Assembly (NCBI RefSeq): GCF_046600715.1
Contig: NZ_JBJMAV010000010.1
Coordinates: forward strand, 1-64,000
From: Lysobacter_C viscosus
GTDB taxonomy: Bacteria; Pseudomonadota; Gammaproteobacteria; Xanthomonadales; Xanthomonadaceae
Direction: 5' to 3'
DNA length: 64,000 nt
Shown: one piece after another, positions 53,808 through 61,938 of the stretch
How the letters are laid out: every line of letters begins with the position of its first letter
Numbering within the stretch: position 1 is the stretch's first letter
Notes under the pieces: generated by a model
Databases searched by the model: none
What the model was told of the DNA's origin: nothing
What the model saw: the letters and a program-made list of their open reading frames with translations, nothing else
Program-made: the position numbers and the translations under genes

Positions 53808-55033
53808 CGTTCCGTCCGTGGCCCGCGCTGGCCGCCCTGATCGCCGCGCTGGCCCTGCCGGGCTGCCTGCGGGTCAATGTCCATGGCGATCCCGATGCCT
53901 ACATCCGTTCCATGACGCCGCTGCGGGTGGCGACCTACAACACGTCGCTCTACGACGAGCGCGCCGGTGGCCTCGTGCGCCGCCTTCGCGACGGCGACGC
54001 ACGCGCCTCGGCGGTTGCGGCGGTACTGCAGCGCGTGCGGCCGGACATCGTGCTGCTCAACGAGTTCGACCACGACGCCGCCCACCAGGCCGCCGACCTG
54101 TTCCAGCAGCGCTACCTGGCCGTGCCACAGGCCGGCGGCGGCGATGCGATCCACTACCCGTACCGCTACCTCGCGCCGGTCAATACCGGCGTGCCCAGCG
54201 GCCTGGACCTGGACCGCGACGGACAGGCCAGGACAGGCGACAGCGGCGATCGCGCGCGCGGCAACGATGCCTGGGGCTACGGACTGCACCCGGGCCAGTA
54301 CGGGATGCTGGTGCTGTCGCGCTTTCCGATCGACGTGCAGGCGGTGCGTACCTTCCAGAAGCTGAAATGGAGCGCGATGCCGGATGCGCGCCAACCCATC
54401 GATCCCGTAACCGGCCGGCCGTGGTACCCGGCGGCGGTGTGGTCGCAGCTGCGGCTGTCATCCAAGTCGCACTGGGACGTGCCGGTGCGCACGCCGCGCG
54501 GCACCCTGCACCTGCTGGCCTCGCACCCCACCCCGCCGGTGTTCGACGGCCCGGAAGACCGCAACGGCGCGCGCAACCACGACGAAATCCGTCTGTGGCG
54601 CGAGTACCTGTCGGCACCCAACGCGAGTTGGCTGTGCGACGACAGCGGCACCTGCGGCGGGCTTCCCGCCGACGCGACCTTCGTCATTGCCGGTGACCTC
54701 AACGCCGACCCGCACGACGGGGACGGCCACCGCGGGGCGATCCGGGGCCTGCTGTCGCACCCGCGGGTCAACGACGCGGTCGTGCCCCGGAGCGTTGGTG
54801 CCACGGTCGCGGCGGCCGGTCATGGACTGCAGCGCGTCGGCGACACCGGCAGCCACACCGGTGATTTCGGGCCACGGGTGGGCACGTTGCGGCTGGACTA
54901 CGTGCTGCCGTCAAGCGACCTGCTGCCCATCGGCTCCGGGGTCCATTGGCCCCCGCCGGGTGCGCCTGAAGCCGAGGCGGCCAACGCCAGCGACCATCGA
55001 CTGGTCTGGGTCGACCTGCTGATGCCGCGCTGA
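53804..55033 (+). CDS. EEP-family (endonuclease/exonuclease/phosphatase) lipoprotein
   Basis: 409 residues; ATG 53804 overlaps the bpt stop (ATGA). Signal with lipobox LALPGC near residue 20. RVATYNTSLYDE, PDIVLLNEFDHD, YGMLVLSRFP, FVIAGDLNADPHDGD and ASDHRLVWVDL are the ordered motifs of the EEP fold with its Asp/Glu/His metal sites. An envelope-attached nuclease or phosphodiesterase is likely; the substrate is unknown. Translation is coupled to bpt. Confidence 0.85.
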   Translation: MTFRPWPALAALIAALALPGCLRVNVHGDPDAYIRSMTPLRVATYNTSLYDERAGGLVRRLRDGDARASAVAAVLQRVRPDIVLLNEFDHDAAHQAADLFQQRYLAVPQAGGGDAIHYPYRYLAPVNTGVPSGLDLDRDGQARTGDSGDRARGNDAWGYGLHPGQYGMLVLSRFPIDVQAVRTFQKLKWSAMPDARQPIDPVTGRPWYPAAVWSQLRLSSKSHWDVPVRTPRGTLHLLASHPTPPVFDGPEDRNGARNHDEIRLWREYLSAPNASWLCDDSGTCGGLPADATFVIAGDLNADPHDGDGHRGAIRGLLSHPRVNDAVVPRSVGATVAAAGHGLQRVGDTGSHTGDFGPRVGTLRLDYVLPSSDLLPIGSGVHWPPPGAPEAEAANASDHRLVWVDLLMPR

Positions 55034-55101
55034 GGCGTTCGTTCCCGGGTCGGGAGCCGGACAGCCATTAACCTCGCAGCGGCTCGCCCCCCCGCACGGG
55101 G

Positions 55102-55617
55102 CTACTTCGCCGTTTTCTTGCGGGCCTTGCCGGCAGCGCTCTTGGCACCCGTGCGTCCCGCAGTCTTTCCCGCCCTGGCCTTGGCGCCCTTGCCCGCGGG
55201 CGCCTTCGCAGCCGGCTTCCGGGCCCCGGCGCCCTTCTTCTTCGAGTCCGCTTCCTCGCCTGCCGGCTTCTTGGCCGCAACGCCAAGCCCCGAGGCGGCC
55301 GCGGCGTCGGCGGCGACCACGGGCACCCCCTCATCCACCGGCGCGATGCGCGGACCGAAACCGAACGCCTCGTCGCCGCGCGCCGACACCACCATGCGGA
55401 CCATGCTGGTGGGGACCATCAACTCGATGTCGACCGCCTGGCCCTGCTCGGTGTGTCCCGCCAGCGTCATCTCCACCAGCGCGCCGCCGGTGTCGATCTC
55501 CCGGCACAGGATGTGGGGCCCGGCCTTGCCGTCGTGGAGGTACGCTTTCGCGGCCTCGCCCAGCGCTTCCAGCGCCTGCGGGAAGAAATAGACGGCGTAG
55601 CCGTTGTGGTCTTTCAT
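55102..55617 (-). CDS. Protein with a lysine/alanine-rich histone-like tail
   Basis: 171 residues from ATG 55617. The folded N-terminal ~100 residues (NGYAVYFFPQALEALGEAAKAYL, GPHILCREIDTGGALVEMTL, VDIELMVPTSMVRMVVSARGD) are followed by a tail of repeated AAKKPAG, KKKGAGARKPAAK and RKKTAK units. Such tails bind DNA or polyphosphate non-specifically in AlgP-like proteins. Lies downstream of purT on the same strand, so possibly co-transcribed. Confidence 0.75.
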   Translation of the reverse strand: MKDHNGYAVYFFPQALEALGEAAKAYLHDGKAGPHILCREIDTGGALVEMTLAGHTEQGQAVDIELMVPTSMVRMVVSARGDEAFGFGPRIAPVDEGVPVVAADAAAASGLGVAAKKPAGEEADSKKKGAGARKPAAKAPAGKGAKARAGKTAGRTGAKSAAGKARKKTAK

Positions 55618-55643
55618 CGGAACTCCAGGAAAAGGGGAAGCGG

Positions 55644-56858
55644 TCAGGCCAGTTCGACGCGCAGGGCGCTTGCGGCCTCCCGCGCATGGGACCGCGCCGT
55701 GTCCACGTCGGCGCCGGGAGCAAGTGTCACCGCGACCCGGCGCTGGCCGTCCACGCGCGGCTTGCCGAACAACCGCAAGTCTGATCCCGGGCGTGCGAGC
55801 GCGGCGTCGACGCAGGAGAACACGGGCACGCCCTGGCCTTCGACCAGCACCGCGCACGAGGCCGCCACGGTCTTGAGAGGCACATTGCCGTCGGCATCGA
55901 CCGACAGCGGCAGGCCGAGGATCGCCCGGGCATGCAGGGCGAATTCGCTCAGCTCCTGCGAGGCCAGGGTCACCAGTCCGGTGTCGTGCGGGCGCGGCGA
56001 GACTTCCGAAAACCAGACCTCGTCACCCTTCACGAACAGTTCGACCCCGAACACGCCCCAGCCGCCGAGGTCATCGGTGATCGCGCGCGCCACCGCTTGC
56101 GCGCGCTCCAGCGCCAGCGGCGACATCGGTTGCGGTTGCCAGCTTTCGCGGTAGTCGCCGTCGCGCTGCAGGTGGCCGATGGGCGCGCAGAACGCGGTGC
56201 CGCCGGCATGGCGCACCGTCAGCAGGGTGATCTCGTAGTCGAAGTCGACGAAGCCCTCCACGATCACCCGCCCCGCACCGGCGCGGCCGCCACTCTGCGC
56301 GTAGTTCCAGGCAGGATCGATGTCCGCTGCGCCCCGCACCAGGCTCTGGCCCTTGCCCGAGGACGACATCACCGGTTTGACGACACACGGCAGGCCCACC
56401 TCGGCCACCGCGTCGCGGTACTGCTCGAGGGTATCGACGAAGCGGTACGTGGACGTGGGGAGGCCCAGCGTCTCGGCCGCCAACCGGCGGATGCCCTCGC
56501 GGTCCATGGTCAGCCACGCCGCGCGCGCCGTGGGTATGACGCGGGCGTCGTGGCCGTCGCGCTGGAACCCGGCCTCCATCTCCACCAGTGTCCGGGTGTG
56601 GATGGCCTCGATCTCGGGCACCACCAGGTGCGGGCGCTCGGCTTCCACCAGCGCGCGCACCGCCTCGGCATCGAGCATGTCCAGTACGTGGCAGCGGTGG
56701 GCGACCTGCATGGCCGGCGCGTTCGCGTAGCGATCGGCCGCGATCACCTCGACCCCGAATCGCTGCAGCTCGATCGCCACTTCCTTGCCGAGTTCGCCCG
56801 CGCCCAGCAGCAGGACGCGGAAAGCGTGCGGGGACAGCGGGGTACCGAGCGTGGTCAT
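55644..56858 (-). CDS. purT: Formate-dependent GAR transformylase
   Basis: 404 residues from ATG 56858. VLLLGAGELGKEVAIELQRFGVEVIAADRY opens the pre-ATP-grasp domain. VVKPVMSSSGKGQSLVRG is the ATP-grasp loop, and VEGFVDFDYEITLLTVRH, WGVFGVELFVKGDEVWFSEVSPRPHDTG carries the metal ligands. Uses formate and ATP in step 3 of purine synthesis. Length as in E. coli PurT (392). Confidence 0.95.
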   Translation of the reverse strand: MTTLGTPLSPHAFRVLLLGAGELGKEVAIELQRFGVEVIAADRYANAPAMQVAHRCHVLDMLDAEAVRALVEAERPHLVVPEIEAIHTRTLVEMEAGFQRDGHDARVIPTARAAWLTMDREGIRRLAAETLGLPTSTYRFVDTLEQYRDAVAEVGLPCVVKPVMSSSGKGQSLVRGAADIDPAWNYAQSGGRAGAGRVIVEGFVDFDYEITLLTVRHAGGTAFCAPIGHLQRDGDYRESWQPQPMSPLALERAQAVARAITDDLGGWGVFGVELFVKGDEVWFSEVSPRPHDTGLVTLASQELSEFALHARAILGLPLSVDADGNVPLKTVAASCAVLVEGQGVPVFSCVDAALARPGSDLRLFGKPRVDGQRRVAVTLAPGADVDTARSHAREAASALRVELA

Positions 56859-56958
56859 CGGGGCTCCGGGCAATCGGGCGTGCGAACAGGCCGCGTAGTC
56901 TACCGCCGCGCCAATGCCCCCTTCTGGAACGCACGACGGCCGTGCGATGCTTCCGCCG

Positions 56959-57882
56959 ATGCCAAGGGGAACCCACCGCCGCCGATACCGGGTGCGCACT
57001 GCCTGCGCCGCCGCCGCACTGCTGCTGGCGGGGGCGTGCGCCGAGCCCGAACAGGGCGCCGCCGGGGCGACACTGGCCGGGCTGCTGCTGGATCCGCAGA
57101 TGGACGAGATCAGCGGCCTGGCCGCATCGCGCGTCCACCCGGAAGTGTTGTGGTTGCACGACGATGGCGGCAATCCCGCCCGCCTGTTCGCCACCAGCAC
57201 CTCGGGCGGACGCCAGGCGACGTTCCACGTGGAGGGAGTGGCCAAGACCGACTGGGAGGACATCGCCGCGTTCGAGCTGGACGGCCGCCGCTACCTGCTG
57301 CTGGCCGATACCGGCGACAACGGGGGGTTGCGGCGGAGCCTGCAGTTGCACGTGATCGAAGAACCCGCCGAACTGGAGAACGCGCGGCTGACCCCGGCGT
57401 GGTCGATCGCCTTCCGCTGGCCCGACGGCCCGCGCGACTGCGAGGCGGTAGCCGTGGACGTCGAACGCGGCGAGGTGCTGCTGGTGTCCAAGAAGCGTGA
57501 GCCGCCCGAGCTGTTCTCGCTGCCGTTGCGTCCGGCCGGCGACGGGCTGCAGACCGCCACGCCCCTGGGCGTGCTGGCCGGCATGCCGCCGCCGTCGCCT
57601 GCCGAGCAGGACGACGCCGGGCGCGCCCGCTTCGACCGCCATGTCACCGCCGCCGACATATCACCCGATGGCCGCTCCCTGGCGGTGATGACCTACCGCT
57701 ACCTGCTGCTGTATCCCCGCAGCGGCCGCGACACCTGGGCCAGCGCGGTGACCGGCCAGCCCCAGGTGATATCCCTGCCGCCCCTGCCGCAGGCCGAGGC
57801 GATGGGCTGGTCCGCCGACGGCCGGCACCTGTACGCCACCGGCGAGTTCATCCCTGCGCCGATGTACCGCATCACGCCGTAG
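56959..57882 (+). CDS. Lipoprotein, probable beta-propeller
   Basis: 307 residues from ATG 56959; ATG 56947 and 56914 are also in frame. Signal VRTACAAAALLLAGAC with a lipobox. Repeated blade-like motifs: EISGLAASRVHPEVLWLHDDGG, KTDWEDIAAFELDGRRYLLLADTGDN, RDCEAVAVDVERGEVLLVSKK, VTAADISPDGRSLAVMTYRYLLLYP, AEAMGWSADGRHLYATGE. They suggest a propeller with ligand-binding acidic residues. Function unknown. Divergent from purT. Confidence 0.75.
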   Translation: MPRGTHRRRYRVRTACAAAALLLAGACAEPEQGAAGATLAGLLLDPQMDEISGLAASRVHPEVLWLHDDGGNPARLFATSTSGGRQATFHVEGVAKTDWEDIAAFELDGRRYLLLADTGDNGGLRRSLQLHVIEEPAELENARLTPAWSIAFRWPDGPRDCEAVAVDVERGEVLLVSKKREPPELFSLPLRPAGDGLQTATPLGVLAGMPPPSPAEQDDAGRARFDRHVTAADISPDGRSLAVMTYRYLLLYPRSGRDTWASAVTGQPQVISLPPLPQAEAMGWSADGRHLYATGEFIPAPMYRITP

Positions 57883-58060
57883 ACGCGTCCGGCACAGCGC
57901 GGCCACGAGGGGCGCGCGCCAGCCTTCCGGCAATGCATTGCATCCCGACGCCCCGCACCGGGTCTCGCACCGGCCACGCCGGCCGGCTCCAGCGCAAACA
58001 ACCCGGGCCATCGACCCGAGCGTCCACGCCGTCAGCCTGTCCGCGCGCCGATGAACGGTC

Positions 58061-58085
58061 TTGACCTGATATCAATTTGATATCA
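58061..58085 (+). promoter_or_regulatory. Palindromic operator next to a TTGACC -35
   Basis: TTGACC at 58061-58066 is followed at once by TGATATCAA-T-TTGATATCA (58067-58085), a perfect 9-base inverted repeat around one base. It lies in the spacer/-10 region, 35 bases before the SPFH start, where a bound repressor would block transcription. No strong -10 hexamer is visible. The Arc-type protein of the same operon is the natural candidate ligand, by inference. Confidence 0.65.
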
Positions 58086-58119
58086 CTCTATCGACATACC
58101 CAAAAGGACGAGGCGAACC

Positions 58120-58983
58120 ATGAAAGAGAATCCCACCCGCTCCCTGCCCGGCATCCCGGTGTTGCTGGCGTTGCTCCTGGCGATGATCGCCGCCACCGTG
58201 GTGCTGTTCCAGGGCGTGGCGGGCGACAGCCCGCTGACCGCCGTGCTGGCGGTGATCGGGGGGCTCGTCGCGTTCTTCCTGCTGTTCGGCCTGTACATGG
58301 TCGAGCCCAACCAGTCGGCGGTGCTGAGCCTGTTCGGCAAGTACGTCGGCACCGTCCACGACAACGGCCTGCGCTGGAACAACCCGTTCTTCTCCAAGCG
58401 CAAGGTGTCGCTGCGGGTGCGCAACTTCGAGAGCGGCAAGCTCAAGGTCAACGAACTGGACGGCAGCCCGATCGAAATCGCGGCGGTGATCGTCTGGAGG
58501 GTGGTCGACTCGGCCGAGGCGGTGTTCAACGTCGACGACTACGAGAGCTTCGTGCACATCCAATCCGAGGCGGCGCTGCGGGCCATGGCCACCAGCTACC
58601 CCTACGACCAGCACGAGGAAGGCCAGGTCTCCCTGCGCAGCCATCCGGTGGAGATCAGCGAGCGGCTGAAGGAACAGCTCGACGAGCGCCTGACCGAGGC
58701 CGGCGTCGACGTCATCGACGCGCGCATCAGCCACCTGGCCTACGCGCCGGAAATCGCCCACGCCATGCTGCAGCGCCAGCAGGCCAATGCGGTGATCGCC
58801 GCACGCACCCGGATCGTGGCGGGCGCGGTGGGCATGGTCGAGATGGCATTGGAGGAGTTGCAGAAGAACGGCGTCGTCCAGCTGGACGAGGAGCGCAAGG
58901 CGGCGATGGTCAGCAACCTGCTGGTGGTGCTGTGCAGCGACCGCAGCACCCAGCCGATCGTCAACACCGGCACCCTTTACTGA
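58120..58983 (+). CDS. SPFH/Band 7 membrane protein
   Basis: 287 residues from ATG 58120 behind AAAAGGACGAGG. Two N-terminal helices (about 12-32 and 40-62) precede VEPNQSAVLSLFGKYVGTVHDNGLRWNNPF, the start of the Band 7 domain, and EIAAVIVWRVVDSAEAVFNVDDYESFV. A helical region follows with EVIDARISHLAYAPEIAHAM-like sequence (VDVIDARISHLAYAPEIAHA) and an AVIAARTRIVAGAVGMVE coiled coil. It is a stomatin/prohibitin-type scaffold that oligomerises in membrane microdomains. First gene of a four-gene operon. Confidence 0.9.
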   Translation: MKENPTRSLPGIPVLLALLLAMIAATVVLFQGVAGDSPLTAVLAVIGGLVAFFLLFGLYMVEPNQSAVLSLFGKYVGTVHDNGLRWNNPFFSKRKVSLRVRNFESGKLKVNELDGSPIEIAAVIVWRVVDSAEAVFNVDDYESFVHIQSEAALRAMATSYPYDQHEEGQVSLRSHPVEISERLKEQLDERLTEAGVDVIDARISHLAYAPEIAHAMLQRQQANAVIAARTRIVAGAVGMVEMALEELQKNGVVQLDEERKAAMVSNLLVVLCSDRSTQPIVNTGTLY

Positions 58984-58993
58984 GGACATGACC

Positions 58994-59362
58994 ATGGACT
59001 GGGAACGCTACCTCGCCCCCGCCGCCATGGCCCTCAGCGCCATGCCGGTCTTCCTCATCGCCGGGCTGGTGCGCGGCGGCCGCCTGCACCTGGTCAACGG
59101 ACTGGACGCCAGCCGCGTGCGCGACCCCGAACGCCTCGCCCGTCGGCTGGGCGCGTTGCTGGCAGCGGTGGGGTTCAGCGTGCTGCTGGGCGCGGCCGGC
59201 CTTGCCTGGGCCGGATCCGACGAAGCCCGGGTCACTGGCGTGGTCATTGGGTTGCTGCTGGCGGTCAATGGTTTGGCCGTGGCATTGATCCTCACCGTCG
59301 CCAGGGCGCGCCGCGTCGATGATCAAGGGCAGCGGCCCGGGTCGCGATCCACAAGGCGATGA
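58994..59362 (+). CDS. Three-helix membrane protein of the SPFH operon
   Basis: 122 residues from ATG 58994 (ATG 58988 is closer to GAGGA but only three bases from it). Helices: YLAPAAMALSAMPVFLIAGLV, LGALLAAVGFSVLLGAAGLAWAG and VVIGLLLAVNGLAVALILTV, with a basic loop between the first two (DASRVRDPERLARRLG). The end overlaps the next ATG. Resembles DUF3784-like small membrane proteins. Confidence 0.75.
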   Translation: MDWERYLAPAAMALSAMPVFLIAGLVRGGRLHLVNGLDASRVRDPERLARRLGALLAAVGFSVLLGAAGLAWAGSDEARVTGVVIGLLLAVNGLAVALILTVARARRVDDQGQRPGSRSTRR

Positions 59363-59559
59363 CCCAGAAGAAGGCCTACCCGCTGCGGATCAACGCCAGG
59401 GTGCTGGAGGCGGCGCAGCGTTGGGCCGACGACGAACTGCGCAGCCTCAACGCACAGATCGAGTACGTGCTGCGCGACGCACTGCGCAACGCCGGGCGGC
59501 TGCCCCGCGCGACCGACGGAAAAGACGAACACAGCCACGATGAGGAACAGGACCCATGA
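59359..59559 (+). CDS. Arc-type ribbon-helix-helix DNA-binding protein
   Basis: 66 residues; ATG 59359 overlaps the upstream stop (ATGA). KKAYPLRINARVLEAAQRWADDELRSLNAQIEYVLRDALRNAG has the Arc pattern: a short beta strand (YPLRI), helix A, a tight turn and helix B (LNAQIEYVLRDAL). The end DEHSHDEEQDP is acidic. Such dimers bind short inverted repeats; the palindrome at 58067 is a likely target. Confidence 0.88.
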   Translation: MTQKKAYPLRINARVLEAAQRWADDELRSLNAQIEYVLRDALRNAGRLPRATDGKDEHSHDEEQDP

Positions 59560-59732
59560 GCGAGCGATGGATGTACGAGGTGGTGGAGATCAAGCCCGGA
59601 TTGATGGGCGGCTTCAAGACGGAGGTGGTGCAGGAGGCCCTCAACACCCGGGGCCGGCTTGGCTGGGAACTGGTCAACCTTGTCGTGAGCCCGGCCATGC
59701 CCGCGCTTGCTGTGTTCAAGAAGCCCGCCTGA
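59556..59732 (+). CDS. DUF4177 protein
   Basis: 58 residues; ATG 59556 overlaps the stop of the Arc gene. SERWMYEVVEIKPGLMGGFKTE, LNTRGRLGWELVNLVVSPA, MPALAVFKKP match DUF4177, with the conserved G-W-E-L centre. Last gene of the SPFH operon; all four genes are chained by overlaps or a gap of a few bases. Confidence 0.82.
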   Translation: MSERWMYEVVEIKPGLMGGFKTEVVQEALNTRGRLGWELVNLVVSPAMPALAVFKKPA

Positions 59733-59790
59733 TCCCCGCACCCCGCCTCCGCGAATGGCGGGGCGTGGCCACGGGCGCTAACCTGAGCCG

Positions 59791-60621
59791 ATGCGAGGCG
59801 AGCCACTCCACCTGATCAACACGTCCCGGATCGAGGTCTGGCCGGGCGGCCTGCTGCGCGCCCGCAGCAACCGCGACGCGCGGGTACTGGCGCGCGCGCG
59901 CCACGTGCTCCGGCGCAAGCGCGATGGCCGGTTCCTGGCCGCCGACCTGGCCGAAGGCCTGATGCCACTCGTGCCGCGGCTGGGGCACGAGGCGGGACTG
60001 GACGAAGCACTCGACGCCATCGAAGTCCACGCGCCGCACCGCCGCCCGGGCATCGAGCGCATCCGCGAGCTGCCCCTGGACGCACTGGAAACGCGCCTGG
60101 ACGCGCTGGGCCTCGACCAGCGCTACGGCGAGCGCACCGGCCTGGCGCTGGTGGGCGAGCCGGACTGGCTGGCACTGGCGGGGCTCGACCGCTTCCGGCG
60201 CCCGCTGTGGCTGATCGAGCCCGCCGCGCGCGCGTGGTCGCACCTGCAGGCGGGCGCACGCCGCCAGGGCATCGTGCTGGAAGCCATCTCCGGTTACCGC
60301 AGCCACGACTACCAGCTGGGGATTTTCGAACGCAAGCTGGCGCGTGGCCAGGGCGTCGACGAGATCCTCGCGGTCAATGCCGCGCCGGGCTACAGCGAGC
60401 ACCACTCCGGGCGCGCACTCGACATCGGCACCCCCGGCGAACCCGCGGCCGAGGAATCGTTCGAAGCGACCCCGGCCTTCGAATGGCTGGGCCGACACGC
60501 CGCGCAATACGGCTTCACCATGAGCTACCCGCGGGACAACCCGCACGGCATCGTCCACGAGCCGTGGCACTGGTGCTGGCACGCCGCGGGCGGTGCGGCC
60601 GCGCCGACGCCCGGTAGTTGA
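59791..60621 (+). CDS. M15 family D-alanyl-D-alanine carboxypeptidase
   Basis: 276 residues from ATG 59791. The C-terminal half has EAISGYRSHDYQLGIF, YSEHHSGRALDIGTPGE (zinc His and Asp) and IVHEPWHWCWH (catalytic Glu and zinc His), the LAS signature of VanY/LdcB enzymes. The first 140 residues are arginine-rich and unassigned. No signal peptide is evident, which is odd for a wall enzyme. Confidence 0.85.
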   Translation: MRGEPLHLINTSRIEVWPGGLLRARSNRDARVLARARHVLRRKRDGRFLAADLAEGLMPLVPRLGHEAGLDEALDAIEVHAPHRRPGIERIRELPLDALETRLDALGLDQRYGERTGLALVGEPDWLALAGLDRFRRPLWLIEPAARAWSHLQAGARRQGIVLEAISGYRSHDYQLGIFERKLARGQGVDEILAVNAAPGYSEHHSGRALDIGTPGEPAAEESFEATPAFEWLGRHAAQYGFTMSYPRDNPHGIVHEPWHWCWHAAGGAAAPTPGS

Positions 60622-60689
60622 CCCGGCAGTGCCCTTCCGCCATAGGTCTCCCCCAACCGCCAGCCGGCACTCCCGTCTCCCGGGCTGAC

Positions 60690-61355
60690 CTAGCCTTGGG
60701 ACCGCGGCGTTGGTGGGGCTTTCGCGGCGACGGAATCGGCAATGCGCCACAGGTAGAGGCTCGCGTAGGTCCGATACGGCCCCCACCGCACCCCGCGGTC
60801 TGCCAGCTCGCGCGGCGACGGCGGGGCATCCAGCCCATCGACCACCTGCACGCCCTTGCGGATACCCAGGTCGTCCACCGGCAGCACGTCCGGCCGACCC
60901 AGGCGGAACATCAGCATCATCTCCACCGTCCATCGTCCGATCCCCCGGGTCGGAACCAGTGCGGAGACGATCCCCTCGTCGTCCATGCGCGCCATCTTCC
61001 GCAGTCCGGGGATTTCACCGGCGGCTTCGCGCGCGGCCAGGTCACGCAAAGCACGCGCCTTGTTGCCTGAAACGCCGCAGGCGCGAAGTGCGGGATCGTC
61101 GATGCGCGCCAACGTATCGGCATGCAGGCGCCCGCTGTCGATCGCCGCCTCGACCCGCCCGACGATGGTGGCCGCCGCCTTCCCACTCAGCTGCTGGTAG
61201 AGGATGGCCCTCGCCAGGGCATCGACCGGATCGAACCGTGCGCGCCAGCGCGGGTCCGGCGGGATCGGGCCGATGCGGCGGATCCAGGCTGCCAGGCGTC
61301 GATCGCTGCGCACCAGGTGCGCACGGGCCGCCTCGGTGTCGAACCCGCGCACCAT
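60690..61355 (-). CDS. DNA-3-methyladenine glycosylase (AlkA type)
   Basis: 221 residues from ATG 61355. PVDALARAILYQQLSGKAAATIVGRVE opens the HhH-GPD domain; ALVPTRGIGRWTVEMMLMF is the helix-hairpin-helix and DVLPVDDLGIRKGVQV holds the catalytic Asp. It lacks the N-terminal domain of E. coli AlkA (282), as is common in this subfamily. Excises alkylated purines. Confidence 0.9.
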   Translation of the reverse strand: MVRGFDTEAARAHLVRSDRRLAAWIRRIGPIPPDPRWRARFDPVDALARAILYQQLSGKAAATIVGRVEAAIDSGRLHADTLARIDDPALRACGVSGNKARALRDLAAREAAGEIPGLRKMARMDDEGIVSALVPTRGIGRWTVEMMLMFRLGRPDVLPVDDLGIRKGVQVVDGLDAPPSPRELADRGVRWGPYRTYASLYLWRIADSVAAKAPPTPRSQG

Positions 61356-61356
61356 G

Positions 61357-61752
61357 TCAGCTGCGGAACCTTCCGAGGGCGAACACCAGCGCCAGCGCCA
61401 GCCACGCCGCGATCATCAGGCCACCCCCCACGGGCGCGAACGGCGCCGACATCCCAAGCGCGTGCGACAGGACCAGGCTGCCCGAGAACAGCAGTACGCC
61501 CAGCAGCATTGCCACCAGGCAACCCCGCACGGCACGACCCGTGCCCTGCATGCCCACGGCCATCAGCGCGATGCCATGCCCGAATGCCATCAGCGCGGCC
61601 AACTGCAACCGGGCCTGGGCCTCGCCTCCACTTGCGTGTGCGGCGTAGGCCGAAAGCGCGACGGACCCACCCGCCAGTAGCGCGCCCAGCGCCGGCAACA
61701 GCCGCGGCTGGCGTCGCAACAGGTGACCTGGGGCCGGCGACGGTTCGGACAT
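61357..61752 (-). CDS. DUF423 membrane protein
   Basis: 131 residues from ATG 61752. LLPALGALLAGGSVALSAYAAHA, QLAALMAFGHGIALMAVG, LLGVLLFSGSLVLSHALG, then APVGGGLMIAAWLALALVFAL: four helices with the A-A-H and L-F-S-G-S-L motifs of DUF423. Its stop is one base from the start of the glycosylase gene, so the two are co-transcribed. Function unknown. Confidence 0.88.
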   Translation of the reverse strand: MSEPSPAPGHLLRRQPRLLPALGALLAGGSVALSAYAAHASGGEAQARLQLAALMAFGHGIALMAVGMQGTGRAVRGCLVAMLLGVLLFSGSLVLSHALGMSAPFAPVGGGLMIAAWLALALVFALGRFRS

Positions 61753-61879
61753 GGGCGGGGTGGTTCCAGGGTGCACCACGATAGCAGTCGGCCCGACGGC
61801 CGCGCCGCGTAACACGGCGGACGGGCACCTCGCCGGCGCCACTGGCTCGCGGCCGGACGGGCGGAAACAAGCGAAGCGG

Positions 61880-61912
61880 AAAAAAAACGCCGCGCGGATG
61901 ACCGCGCGGCGT
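61880..61912 (-). terminator. Intrinsic terminator of the SRPBCC gene
   Basis: ACGCCGCGCGG / CCGCGCGGCGT 11-base stem with an ATGA loop and, on the - strand, a following T8 (A tract at 61880-61887). Confidence 0.85.
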
Positions 61913-61938
61913 TGCCGTACTGCATAACGGGACTGGGC

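Noticed and set aside
55932..57500. 522-residue + strand frame
   Set aside because: It is antisense to purT and out of frame with the lipoprotein at 56959.
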